Part shown: positions 1 to 6,120 of the stretch, in pieces | How the letters are laid out: every line of letters starts with the position of its first letter | How positions within the stretch are numbered: the stretch's first letter is position 1 | Source: Wenzhouxiangella sp. | GTDB lineage: Bacteria > Pseudomonadota > Gammaproteobacteria > Xanthomonadales > Wenzhouxiangellaceae | Length of the DNA: 9,824 bases | Direction: 5' to 3' | Assembly (NCBI GenBank): GCA_007116585.1 | Contig: SKIE01000144.1 | Coordinates: forward strand, 1-9,824 | The notes under the pieces: model-generated | What the model saw: the letters and a program-made list of their open reading frames with translations, nothing else | Told to the model about the DNA's origin: nothing | Database searches by the model: none | Position numbers and translations under genes: made by a program

Positions 1-809
1 CCCAGCAGGCCGAGGCCAATATAGATCGCCAGCGTTGCGATGGCCACTGCGCTGAAGAACTCGAGCACGGCCGAGGACAGAAAAGCGACGCGCAATACCT
101 GCATCGTTCGCTCACGAAACTGTTCCGAGAACGACCGCATTCGATCAAGTTCGCGTGTTTCAGCGCCGAAGCGCCGGAGCGTGTCGAGGCCCTGCAGGCG
201 GTCAAAGAATAGTCCGCTGAGACGCCCCAGGGCGTCCTGCTGACGACGCGAGATTTGCTCGGCACCCATACCGATGATGATCATGAAACCGGGAATCAGG
301 GGCGCGGCCAGCAGCAGCAGTGCCCCGGCCAGCCAGTCGGTCGCAAACACGGCAATCAGAATGGCGGCCGGCACCATCAGGGCCACGCTGCTTTGCGGCA
401 AGTAACGTGAATAGTAAGGGTCAAGCAGGTCGACCTGCTCAATCAGGCCGGTGGTCAACTGACCGGTGCCGCGCGGGCCGCGATACAGGGGCCCGGCCGC
501 TGTCAAGCGGGCGAACAGCTCATGTCGCAGCCGGCGTCGGGTTCGGCTGGACGCACCGGCGCTCAAGTGGCTGCGCAGGCTGACAACGGCAGCGCGAATA
601 CTCCAGGTCAGCAGCAGACCGGCCAACGGAAGGATTAGTGACTGCAGCGCCATCCCGCCGACGATGACGCCACTCAGAATCCATGCCAGCAGGCCAGCCT
701 GAGCGACGACGCTGAGCGCTTCAAGAACGGCCAGCGCAAAAGAAGAGGGCACCAGCCATGCCGGTGCCCTCGTCTTGAGCCAGACCTTGTCGGACTGATC
801 AGTGGCCAG
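1..809 (-). CDS. cydD: CydD, ABC exporter subunit for cytochrome bd assembly (partial, N-terminal half)
   Basis: This is the N-terminal membrane domain of CydD, one half of the CydDC inner-membrane ABC exporter needed for haem insertion and maturation of cytochrome bd. About 269 residues are visible; the rest, including the ATPase domain, lies beyond the left edge. The translation aligns throughout with E. coli CydD: WLK near residue 10, a first membrane helix at about 22-45, EQVDLLDPYYSRYLPQ at 124-139 (E. coli has DYYARYLPQ), the stretch APLIPGFM, RLSGLFFDRLQG, and SSAVLEFFSAVAIA close to the edge. The E. coli match includes WLK, which lies upstream of the first in-frame GTG (752) and ATG (653). 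The only in-frame near-start codons upstream are CTG at 809 and 824. CTG 809 has GGAG nine bases upstream and is chosen here with low certainty. It overlaps the end of cydB by 11 bases. The identity is secure; the start is not. Confidence 0.88.
   Translation of the reverse strand, partial: MATDQSDKVWLKTRAPAWLVPSSFALAVLEALSVVAQAGLLAWILSGVIVGGMALQSLILPLAGLLLTWSIRAAVVSLRSHLSAGASSRTRRRLRHELFARLTAAGPLYRGPRGTGQLTTGLIEQVDLLDPYYSRYLPQSSVALMVPAAILIAVFATDWLAGALLLLAAPLIPGFMIIIGMGAEQISRRQQDALGRLSGLFFDRLQGLDTLRRFGAETRELDRMRSFSEQFRERTMQVLRVAFLSSAVLEFFSAVAIATLAIYIGLGLL
738..771 (-). terminator. Terminator-like hairpin inside the 5' end of cydD
   Basis: Read on the minus strand, GAGGGCACCGGC (771-760) pairs with GCTGGTGCCCTC (756-745). 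This gives a 12-bp stem with one G-T wobble and a 3-base loop, followed directly by TTCTTTT (744-738). The shape is that of a rho-independent terminator placed 28 bases after the cydB stop. It lies within the first roughly 13-22 codons of cydD, so it could reduce cydD expression relative to cydAB. The structure is seen in the sequence; the termination function is inferred. Confidence 0.55.
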
Positions 810-1806
810 CGTAGCCTGCTCCAGGTTTGACCTTGCCGCGGAAGACCCAGTAGGTCCAGGCGGTGTAGCCCAGGATGATGGGGATCAGGAACATGAAGCC
901 GATCAACAGGAACAGCTGGCTGCCCGGATCCGAGGAGGCGTCCCAGAAGGTGTAGTTGGGCGGTACGGCGTACGGCCACATGCTGATCAGAATGCCCAGA
1001 TAAAACATGGCAAACAGGGTCATGGAGGCGACGAAGGGCGTGCCCTCATCGCGCTTGCGCACGCGCTGGAAAATCCACGCGCCCAAGGCAATCGTTGCCA
1101 CGGGGAAAATCCACAGCCAGTTCAGGTTCTCGAACCAGCGTGCCATCACCCGTTCGTTGGCCAGCGGCGTCCACAGGCTGACCACGAGGAAAAAGAACAT
1201 CACGGCGCCGAGCAGATAGGGCGTGACCTTGTAGGCCCAGTCCTGGGTTTTGCCTTCGGTTTTCATAATGGTCCACGTGGCGCCCAGCAGAGCGTAGCCT
1301 GCGACCACGCCGAGCCCGGTCATCAGGGTAAACGGCGTCAGCCAGTCGAACGCCCCACCAACATAGCGGAAGTTTTCGGTTTCGAAGCCCTGAACATAGG
1401 CCCCGATCACGGCGCCCTGAGCGAAGGAAGCCACCGTTGAACCGCCAAAGAACGAATAGTCCCACAGGTGCTTGTTCCGGGTTGCCTTGAAGCGGAACTC
1501 GAAAGCAATGCCGCGAAAGATCAGCCCCGCCAGGAGTAGAAACACGCCGATGTAAAGCGCGGGCAGAAACACGGAGTAAATCAGCGGGAAGGCGGCCAGC
1601 AGGCCAGCCCCGCCGAGAATCAGCCAGGTTTCGTTGCCGTCCCAGACCGGCGCGACCGACCCCATCATCAGATCCCGGCACTCGTCGCTGGGGGCAAACG
1701 GAAACAGGATACCCACGCCGAGATCGAAGCCATCCATCAGCACGTACATGAACACGCCGATGCCGATCAGTACGACCCAGATCAATGTCAGATCAATCAG
1801 TTCCAT
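799..1806 (-). CDS. cydB: Cytochrome bd-type quinol oxidase subunit II (CydB/CioB)
   Basis: Subunit II of the bd-type terminal oxidase, an inner-membrane quinol:O2 oxidoreductase that works with CydA. The 335-residue protein is almost wholly hydrophobic. It carries the family signatures MDGFDLGVGILFPF (24-37), WDGNETWLILGGAGLLAAFP (55-74) and FRGIAFEFR (97-105). The Trp and Asp of WDGNETW correspond to conserved residues near the haem/proton path in E. coli CydB. Its length fits the shorter CIO-type CydB proteins better than E. coli CydB (379). The start ATG follows the cydA stop by two bases and has GGGAG in the end of cydA at good spacing, so the two subunits are translationally linked. No small CydX-like reading frame follows; cydD begins at once. 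Confidence 0.96.
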   Translation of the reverse strand: MELIDLTLIWVVLIGIGVFMYVLMDGFDLGVGILFPFAPSDECRDLMMGSVAPVWDGNETWLILGGAGLLAAFPLIYSVFLPALYIGVFLLLAGLIFRGIAFEFRFKATRNKHLWDYSFFGGSTVASFAQGAVIGAYVQGFETENFRYVGGAFDWLTPFTLMTGLGVVAGYALLGATWTIMKTEGKTQDWAYKVTPYLLGAVMFFFLVVSLWTPLANERVMARWFENLNWLWIFPVATIALGAWIFQRVRKRDEGTPFVASMTLFAMFYLGILISMWPYAVPPNYTFWDASSDPGSQLFLLIGFMFLIPIILGYTAWTYWVFRGKVKPGAGYAGH

Positions 1807-1808
1807 GT

Positions 1809-3218
1809 TCAGCTCCCTGCCGCGCTTGGTGCATCGTCAAGTGTCGTGGGCACTGCGGACCACGGCCGTTTGGGTCGGGCACTGCTCGAGCCCTCTGCGC
1901 CATCGATCGGATCCGGCCCTTCGCTGATCACCTTGCGCAGGTAGAAAATACCGGCGAACATGACGACGGAGTAGACGGCGATGTAGCCGATCAGCGTGAC
2001 CAGCGTCATCCACCCGGTGATGGAGGGTGTGACGGCCTCATCGAGACGCATCATGCCCTGAATCATCCACGGCTGACGACCGACTTCGGTGACGAACCAG
2101 CCGGTCAAAACGGCGATGAACGGCGTCGGAATCAGCCAGGTAAAGACCTGCAGCAGGCGGTTGGACTCAAACAGGGTGCCCTTGTAGAGCTTCCACGCAG
2201 CAAGAAGGTAGACCCCGATGAAGACAAGGCCGAGGGCGACCATGATCCGGAAGCTCCAGAACACGATGCCGACCGGCGGACGCTCATCGGCCGGCACCTC
2301 CAGCAAGCCCGGCACTTCGCCACTCGGGCTGTGCGTCAGCACGATGCTGGCCAGGAACGGGATCTTGATTTCGAAGTGGTTGGTCTCGTTCGCCGCATCG
2401 GGAATTGCGAACAGGATCAACGGCGCTCCGGACTTGGTTTCCCAGGCGCCCTCCATGGCCGCGACTTTCATCGGCTGATGCTCGAAGGTGTTCAGACCGT
2501 GCTCATGGCCCAGGAAGAGCTGCAGCGGTGCCGCGACAGCGAGCATGACCACACACATCTTCAGCGCCTTTTTGCTCGTTTCAACGTTGCGACCGTGGCG
2601 CAGGTACCAAGCGCTGACGCCGGCCACGACAACGCCGCCAGTGATGAACGAGGCGACTGCCATATGGGCAAAGCGGTACGGGAACGAGGAGTTGAAAATG
2701 GCCTGCGTCCACGAGGTCATGTGGACCATGCCGTCAATCATTTCCACGCCCGCCGGGGTGTGCATCCAGCTGTTGGCCGACAGGATCCAGAAAGACGAGA
2801 TGAACGTGCCGATAGCGACCATGCAGGCTGAAAACAGGTGCATGCCGCGAGGCACCTTGTCGCGACCGAACAGCAAGACGCCGAGGAAAGTGGCTTCCAG
2901 GAAGAACGCCGTCACAACCTCATAACTGAGAATGGGGCCCAGGAAGTTGGAGGCCGAATAAGAAAAATTCGACCAGTTGGTGCCGAACTGGAACGCCATG
3001 ACGATCCCCGACACAACGCCCATACCGAAGACGACGGCAAAAACCTTGACCCAAAATTTTGCCAGTTTCAGGTAGACCGGGTTGTCGGTGCGGAAATACA
3101 ACGCCTCAAGCACCGCCACGTAAGCCGCCAGACCGATGGTGAAAACCGGAAAAATGGCATGAAAGGAGACAACAAACGCGAACTGGATTCGCGATATCAG
3201 TACTGGGTCAAGATCCAT
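1809..3218 (-). CDS. cydA: Cytochrome bd-type quinol oxidase subunit I, short Q-loop (CydA/CioA-like)
   Basis: Subunit I of a bd-type quinol oxidase, holding the haems and the quinol site. The protein has 469 residues from ATG 3218. That start is preferred over GTG 3227 because GAGGTG (3230-3225) lies six bases upstream of the ATG and overlaps the GTG. By alignment to E. coli CydA the key residues are present: His20 (E. coli His19), Glu100 and Glu108 (Glu99, Glu107), His185 (His186), Lys251 and Glu256 at the quinol site (Lys252, Glu257), Met326 (Met393), Glu378 (Glu445) and GRQPW at 380-384. Between the quinol-site Lys/Glu and the Met ligand the chain is about 67 residues shorter than in E. 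coli, so the Q-loop is the short form typical of CIO-type oxidases. The last roughly 35 residues are Ser/Ala/Pro/Asp-rich and look disordered. Cyanide resistance cannot be read from sequence. Confidence 0.96.
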   Translation of the reverse strand: MDLDPVLISRIQFAFVVSFHAIFPVFTIGLAAYVAVLEALYFRTDNPVYLKLAKFWVKVFAVVFGMGVVSGIVMAFQFGTNWSNFSYSASNFLGPILSYEVVTAFFLEATFLGVLLFGRDKVPRGMHLFSACMVAIGTFISSFWILSANSWMHTPAGVEMIDGMVHMTSWTQAIFNSSFPYRFAHMAVASFITGGVVVAGVSAWYLRHGRNVETSKKALKMCVVMLAVAAPLQLFLGHEHGLNTFEHQPMKVAAMEGAWETKSGAPLILFAIPDAANETNHFEIKIPFLASIVLTHSPSGEVPGLLEVPADERPPVGIVFWSFRIMVALGLVFIGVYLLAAWKLYKGTLFESNRLLQVFTWLIPTPFIAVLTGWFVTEVGRQPWMIQGMMRLDEAVTPSITGWMTLVTLIGYIAVYSVVMFAGIFYLRKVISEGPDPIDGAEGSSSARPKRPWSAVPTTLDDAPSAAGS

Positions 3219-3221
3219 AGC

Positions 3222-3242
3222 GCTCACCTCATTAAAGTGAGC
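3222..3242 (-). promoter_or_regulatory. Inverted repeat over the cydA Shine-Dalgarno, with upstream -10-like box
   Basis: On the minus strand GCTCACTT (3242-3235) can pair with AGGTGAGC (3229-3222), an 8-bp stem with one wobble and loop TAATG. The cydA Shine-Dalgarno GAGGTG (3230-3225) falls inside the 3' arm. Just upstream, TATACT (3252-3247) is a good -10 box, although no convincing -35 stands at 16-18 bases. Transcription from it would begin near 3240. The repeat may therefore be a DNA operator at the start point rather than an RNA hairpin. No FNR/ANR box (TTGAT-N4-ATCAA) was found between cydA and yjbQ. Confidence 0.4.
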
Positions 3243-3298
3243 CGAAAGTATAACGTATCAGTTGTTCGCGGATATGAAGATTTGGCCCGGAAAGTGCT

Positions 3299-3721
3299 CT
3301 AGTTCATCCCGAAAACCGTCGTGACGATCTGGCGCTGATGAGCCCTGTATCGGTGCTCCCAGACGAAGATGCCCTGCCAGGTGCCCAGTACCAGTCTGCC
3401 GCCTTTTACGGGCACCGAAAGCCCGGTCTGAGTCAGCACCGAGCGCACGTGTGCCGACATGTCGTCGGGGCCTTCCGCGGTGTGAGCAAAGCGCTTGTCG
3501 CCGTCGGTAACCAACCCGCTGAAGCTGGTCTCCAGGTCGGTCAATACATCGGGATCGGCGTTTTCCGTGATCAGCAATGAGGCGGAGGTGTGGCGAATGA
3601 AGATCTGGCACAGGCCTGTCTGGACGTTGCTCTCGGCAACGGCTCCGCTGATCTGCCTGGTGACCTCGTACAGTCCGCGCCCACTTGTGGCGACGGTGAA
3701 CTCTGCCTGATGCAGTTTCAT
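3299..3721 (-). CDS. yjbQ: YjbQ/UPF0047 family protein
   Basis: A 140-residue cytosolic protein of the YjbQ (UPF0047) family, the usual length for the family. The signature blocks are all present: [19 protein letters not shown] (41-59), an isolated His80, [13 protein letters not shown] (84-96) and [12 protein letters not shown] (113-124). Members are annotated as secondary thiamine-phosphate synthases because some show that activity, but their physiological role is unsettled, so I name only the family. The start ATG overlaps the prfA stop as ATGA, which implies translational coupling with prfA. In Pseudomonas and E. coli this position after prfA is held by prmC, which methylates the release factor. 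Family assignment is firm; function is not. Confidence 0.93.
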   Translation of the reverse strand: MKLHQAEFTVATSGRGLYEVTRQISGAVAESNVQTGLCQIFIRHTSASLLITENADPDVLTDLETSFSGLVTDGDKRFAHTAEGPDDMSAHVRSVLTQTGLSVPVKGGRLVLGTWQGIFVWEHRYRAHQRQIVTTVFGMN

Positions 3722-4803
3722 GTCTGGCTCATCTCGGCCAACAGTTCCGCCTGGTGGGCCTCTTGCAGCGGATCCAGCACCAGAGTCAGATCTCCGGCCA
3801 GAATGCTGTCGAGTTCGTAGACGGTCAGGCCGATTCTATGGTCGGTGACTCGACCCTGGGGGAAATTATAGGTCCTGATCCGCTCAGAACGGTCGCCGGA
3901 GCCGACCTGAAGTTTGCGATCGGCTGCCTGCTGGCTGCGCTGACTCTCACGCTCGGCCTCCAGCAGACGGGCACTCAGAAGACTCATCGCCCGCGCTTTG
4001 TTCTTGTGCTGGGAGCGCTCGTCCTGGCACTCGACAACAATGCCGGACGGCAGATGGGTGATCCGAATGGCCGAGTCGGTGGTATTGACGTGCTGGCCTC
4101 CGGCCCCAGAGGAGCGATAGGTGTCGATACGCAGATCGCCCGAGTGGATGTCGACGGCATCCACTTCGCCAACCTCCGGCAGGATCGCCACCGTGCAGGC
4201 CGAAGTGTGGATGCGGCCCTGTGACTCCGTGGCCGGAACCCGCTGTACCCGGTGCGCGCCAGACTCGAATTTCAGCCGTGAATAGGCCCCCCGACCGACG
4301 ATCCGGGCCACGACCTCGCGATACCCGCCGGCGTCATTGTCCTGTGCCGACAAAATCTCGACTTGCCAGCCCTGGCGCTCGGCAAAGCGGGTGTACATAC
4401 GCAGAAGGTCTCCGGCAAATAGTCCGGCCTCCTGTCCGCCGGTTCCGGCCCGGACCTCAAGGAAGATGTTGCGCTCGTCATTGGGGTCTTTGGGCAGCAG
4501 CAAACGCTGCAGCTGATCGAGCAGAGTCTCCTGGCGAGCGGTTGCCTGCTGGATTTCCTCCCCGGCCAGTTCACGCAGGCTTTCATCGTCTTCGGTGAGC
4601 ATTTCGTCGGCCTCGCGTCGCGCCTGTTCGCACTGGCCGTAGTCCCGCCACACCTGGATCACCGGTTCAAGTTCCCCATACTCGCGCGATAACTGCTGGA
4701 ACTGGCGTTGATCGCCGATGATCTCGGGGTCGGCCAGCAGGTGGGCCAGTTCCTCGAACCGTTCGCTGGCCTGTTCAAGACGATGACGAATGCCGCGGTC
4801 CAT
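3718..4803 (-). CDS. prfA: Peptide chain release factor 1 (RF1)
   Basis: RF1 ends translation at UAA and UAG codons on the ribosome. From ATG 4803 the protein has 361 residues, the normal RF1 length. The stop-codon reading tripeptide is PAT at 190-192 in [13 protein letters not shown], which marks RF1 rather than RF2 (SPF). The peptidyl-transfer motif is GGQ at 235-237, within [13 protein letters not shown]. The N-terminal domain is rich in charged helices as expected. The frame is open further upstream, to 5001, but that part lies over hemA and has no RF1 character, so the internal Met (followed by [10 protein letters not shown]) is taken as the start. It begins seven bases after the hemA stop, so hemA-prfA is an operon, as in many gammaproteobacteria. 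Confidence 0.97.
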   Translation of the reverse strand: MDRGIRHRLEQASERFEELAHLLADPEIIGDQRQFQQLSREYGELEPVIQVWRDYGQCEQARREADEMLTEDDESLRELAGEEIQQATARQETLLDQLQRLLLPKDPNDERNIFLEVRAGTGGQEAGLFAGDLLRMYTRFAERQGWQVEILSAQDNDAGGYREVVARIVGRGAYSRLKFESGAHRVQRVPATESQGRIHTSACTVAILPEVGEVDAVDIHSGDLRIDTYRSSGAGGQHVNTTDSAIRITHLPSGIVVECQDERSQHKNKARAMSLLSARLLEAERESQRSQQAADRKLQVGSGDRSERIRTYNFPQGRVTDHRIGLTVYELDSILAGDLTLVLDPLQEAHQAELLAEMSQT

Positions 4804-4810
4804 ACCGGCT

Positions 4811-6064
4811 TCAATCCTGATTGAGGAAATAAAAGCGGGCCGCCCGCAGCAGGGCCTCATCGTCGCTTTCGGCGGCCTGGCGCAGGCGAATGCTGGGACC
4901 ATGAAGGAGCCGGTTGACCAGCCTGTGGCTGAGTTTGCGCATGACATCCTCGGGCGACTTGCCACTGCCCAGTTCCGAAATGGCTTGATCGAGCAGCGCA
5001 TCGCGCTCCTGCTGGGCGCGCTGGCGCAGATCTTTGAGCGTCGCCGTGGTGTTCTGCAGCCGCAACCAGCGCTCGAAGCTGGTGACTTCCGATTCGATTA
5101 TTTCCAGCGCCTTGTGCAGGGCGGCCATGCGCTCCTTGTGGCCGGATTCGATGATTGCGTGGAGATCATCGATCGTGTACAGAAACAGGTCTGATAAATC
5201 CGAGGCCGCCGGCTCGATGTTCCGCGGCACGGACAAGTCGAGCGCGAACATGGGCTGATGGCGCCGGCTGGCCAGGGCCGCGGTGAACATCGGACGGGTC
5301 AGTATCGCGTCCTTGCTGCCGGTGCAGGCCAGCACCATGTCGTGCTTTGGCAACAGCTGGGGAAGCTCGTCCAGGCCATGCGGGCTGGCGTCGAAGCGTT
5401 CGGCCAGGGCCTCGGCGCGATCTGTACTGCGATTGGCGATGCTCATGCCGCGCACGCCGTTGTCGCGAAAGTGCAGCGCGCAGTCTTCGATCATTTCGCC
5501 GGCTCCGATCAGCAGCACGCGCAGGCGGTCAAGCGAGCCAAAAATCTGCCGGGCCAGGCGCAGCGCGGCAAAGGGCAGGGTGACCGGGTTTTGACCGATT
5601 GCTGTCTCCGACCGGACCCGCTTGGCGCCCGCGAAAGCGTGCTGGAACATGCGGTCGAGTTTGCTGTCCAGAGTTCCGGTCTCATGCGCCAGTTGCCAGG
5701 CCTGCTTGACCTGGCCAGCGATCTGGGGCTCACCGACCACCATGGAGTCGGCCCCGCACACGACTTTCATCAGATGAAAAACCCCGGCTGACTGCTCCAG
5801 ATGGTACAAGTGCTCCTGATATTGCCCAGGGTCGAGCCCGTGCCAGTCATGCAGCCAGTCGGTCACCAGACGCGTGATGTTCGCATCGTTGGAGGTGAAA
5901 ATCTCCGTTCGGTTGCAGGTGCTGACAATGGCGCAGCCATTGATATCCGGTGTGGCGGCCAGCCCGCGCAGCGCCTCAGGCAGGGTGTCGGCAGGAAAAG
6001 CCAGCCGCTCGCGAATCGCGATAGGTGCGGTGTGATGGCTGATACCGACGACCGACAATGACAT
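4811..6064 (-). CDS. hemA: Glutamyl-tRNA reductase
   Basis: HemA reduces glutamyl-tRNA(Glu) to glutamate-1-semialdehyde with NADPH, the first committed step of C5-pathway haem synthesis. The protein has 417 residues from ATG 6064. Visible landmarks are GISHHTAP (7-14), the catalytic Cys50 in STCNRTE (48-54), [10 protein letters not shown] (111-120), the NADPH-binding LLIGAGEM (184-191), ANRS (210-213), and a helical dimerisation domain ending in [13 protein letters not shown] (378-390). All fit the family. The frame remains open upstream to 6541, but the part before Met-Ser-Leu-Ser-Val-Val-Gly has no HemA similarity and overlaps the divergent lipoprotein gene. No clear Shine-Dalgarno precedes ATG 6064. 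It is the first gene of the minus-strand run that continues to the haem-containing bd oxidase. Confidence 0.97.
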   Translation of the reverse strand: MSLSVVGISHHTAPIAIRERLAFPADTLPEALRGLAATPDINGCAIVSTCNRTEIFTSNDANITRLVTDWLHDWHGLDPGQYQEHLYHLEQSAGVFHLMKVVCGADSMVVGEPQIAGQVKQAWQLAHETGTLDSKLDRMFQHAFAGAKRVRSETAIGQNPVTLPFAALRLARQIFGSLDRLRVLLIGAGEMIEDCALHFRDNGVRGMSIANRSTDRAEALAERFDASPHGLDELPQLLPKHDMVLACTGSKDAILTRPMFTAALASRRHQPMFALDLSVPRNIEPAASDLSDLFLYTIDDLHAIIESGHKERMAALHKALEIIESEVTSFERWLRLQNTTATLKDLRQRAQQERDALLDQAISELGSGKSPEDVMRKLSHRLVNRLLHGPSIRLRQAAESDDEALLRAARFYFLNQD

Positions 6065-6120
6065 GCTGATAGACTTTTGGCCAAACCTTTCATTTTGACG
6101 CCGCCCATGAACCAGATCAA
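6065..6120 (-). promoter_or_regulatory. Possible hemA promoter and palindrome in the 42-base divergent gap
   Basis: hemA and the lipoprotein gene diverge with only 42 bases between their start codons. On the minus strand TTGATC (6120-6115), 17 bases, then CAAAAT (6097-6092) make a reasonable sigma-70 promoter for hemA, with a start point near 6085. The -35 box lies inside the first codons of the lipoprotein gene. A perfect 10-base palindrome, TTTGGCCAAA, occupies 6076-6085, right at that start point. No promoter for the plus-strand gene could be assigned. Confidence 0.3.

Noticed and set aside
758..760. Alternative cydD start at ATG 760 behind GAGGG
   Set aside because: It is in a different frame from CydD and stops after 12 codons; it is the loop of the hairpin.
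1785..2831. Plus-strand open frame of about 348 codons opposite cydA
   Set aside because: It is the mirror of a conserved membrane-protein gene, with an Asp/His/Arg-rich product typical of the opposite strand of such genes, and has no family resemblance.
3219..3298. FNR/ANR site upstream of cydA
   Set aside because: No TTGAT-N4-ATCAA match with acceptable symmetry was found in the gap; ArcA-type sites are too degenerate to call by eye.
4804..5001. N-terminal extension of RF1 by 66 residues
   Set aside because: It overlaps hemA, has no RF1 similarity, and the internal ATG 4803 gives the standard RF1 N-terminus and length.
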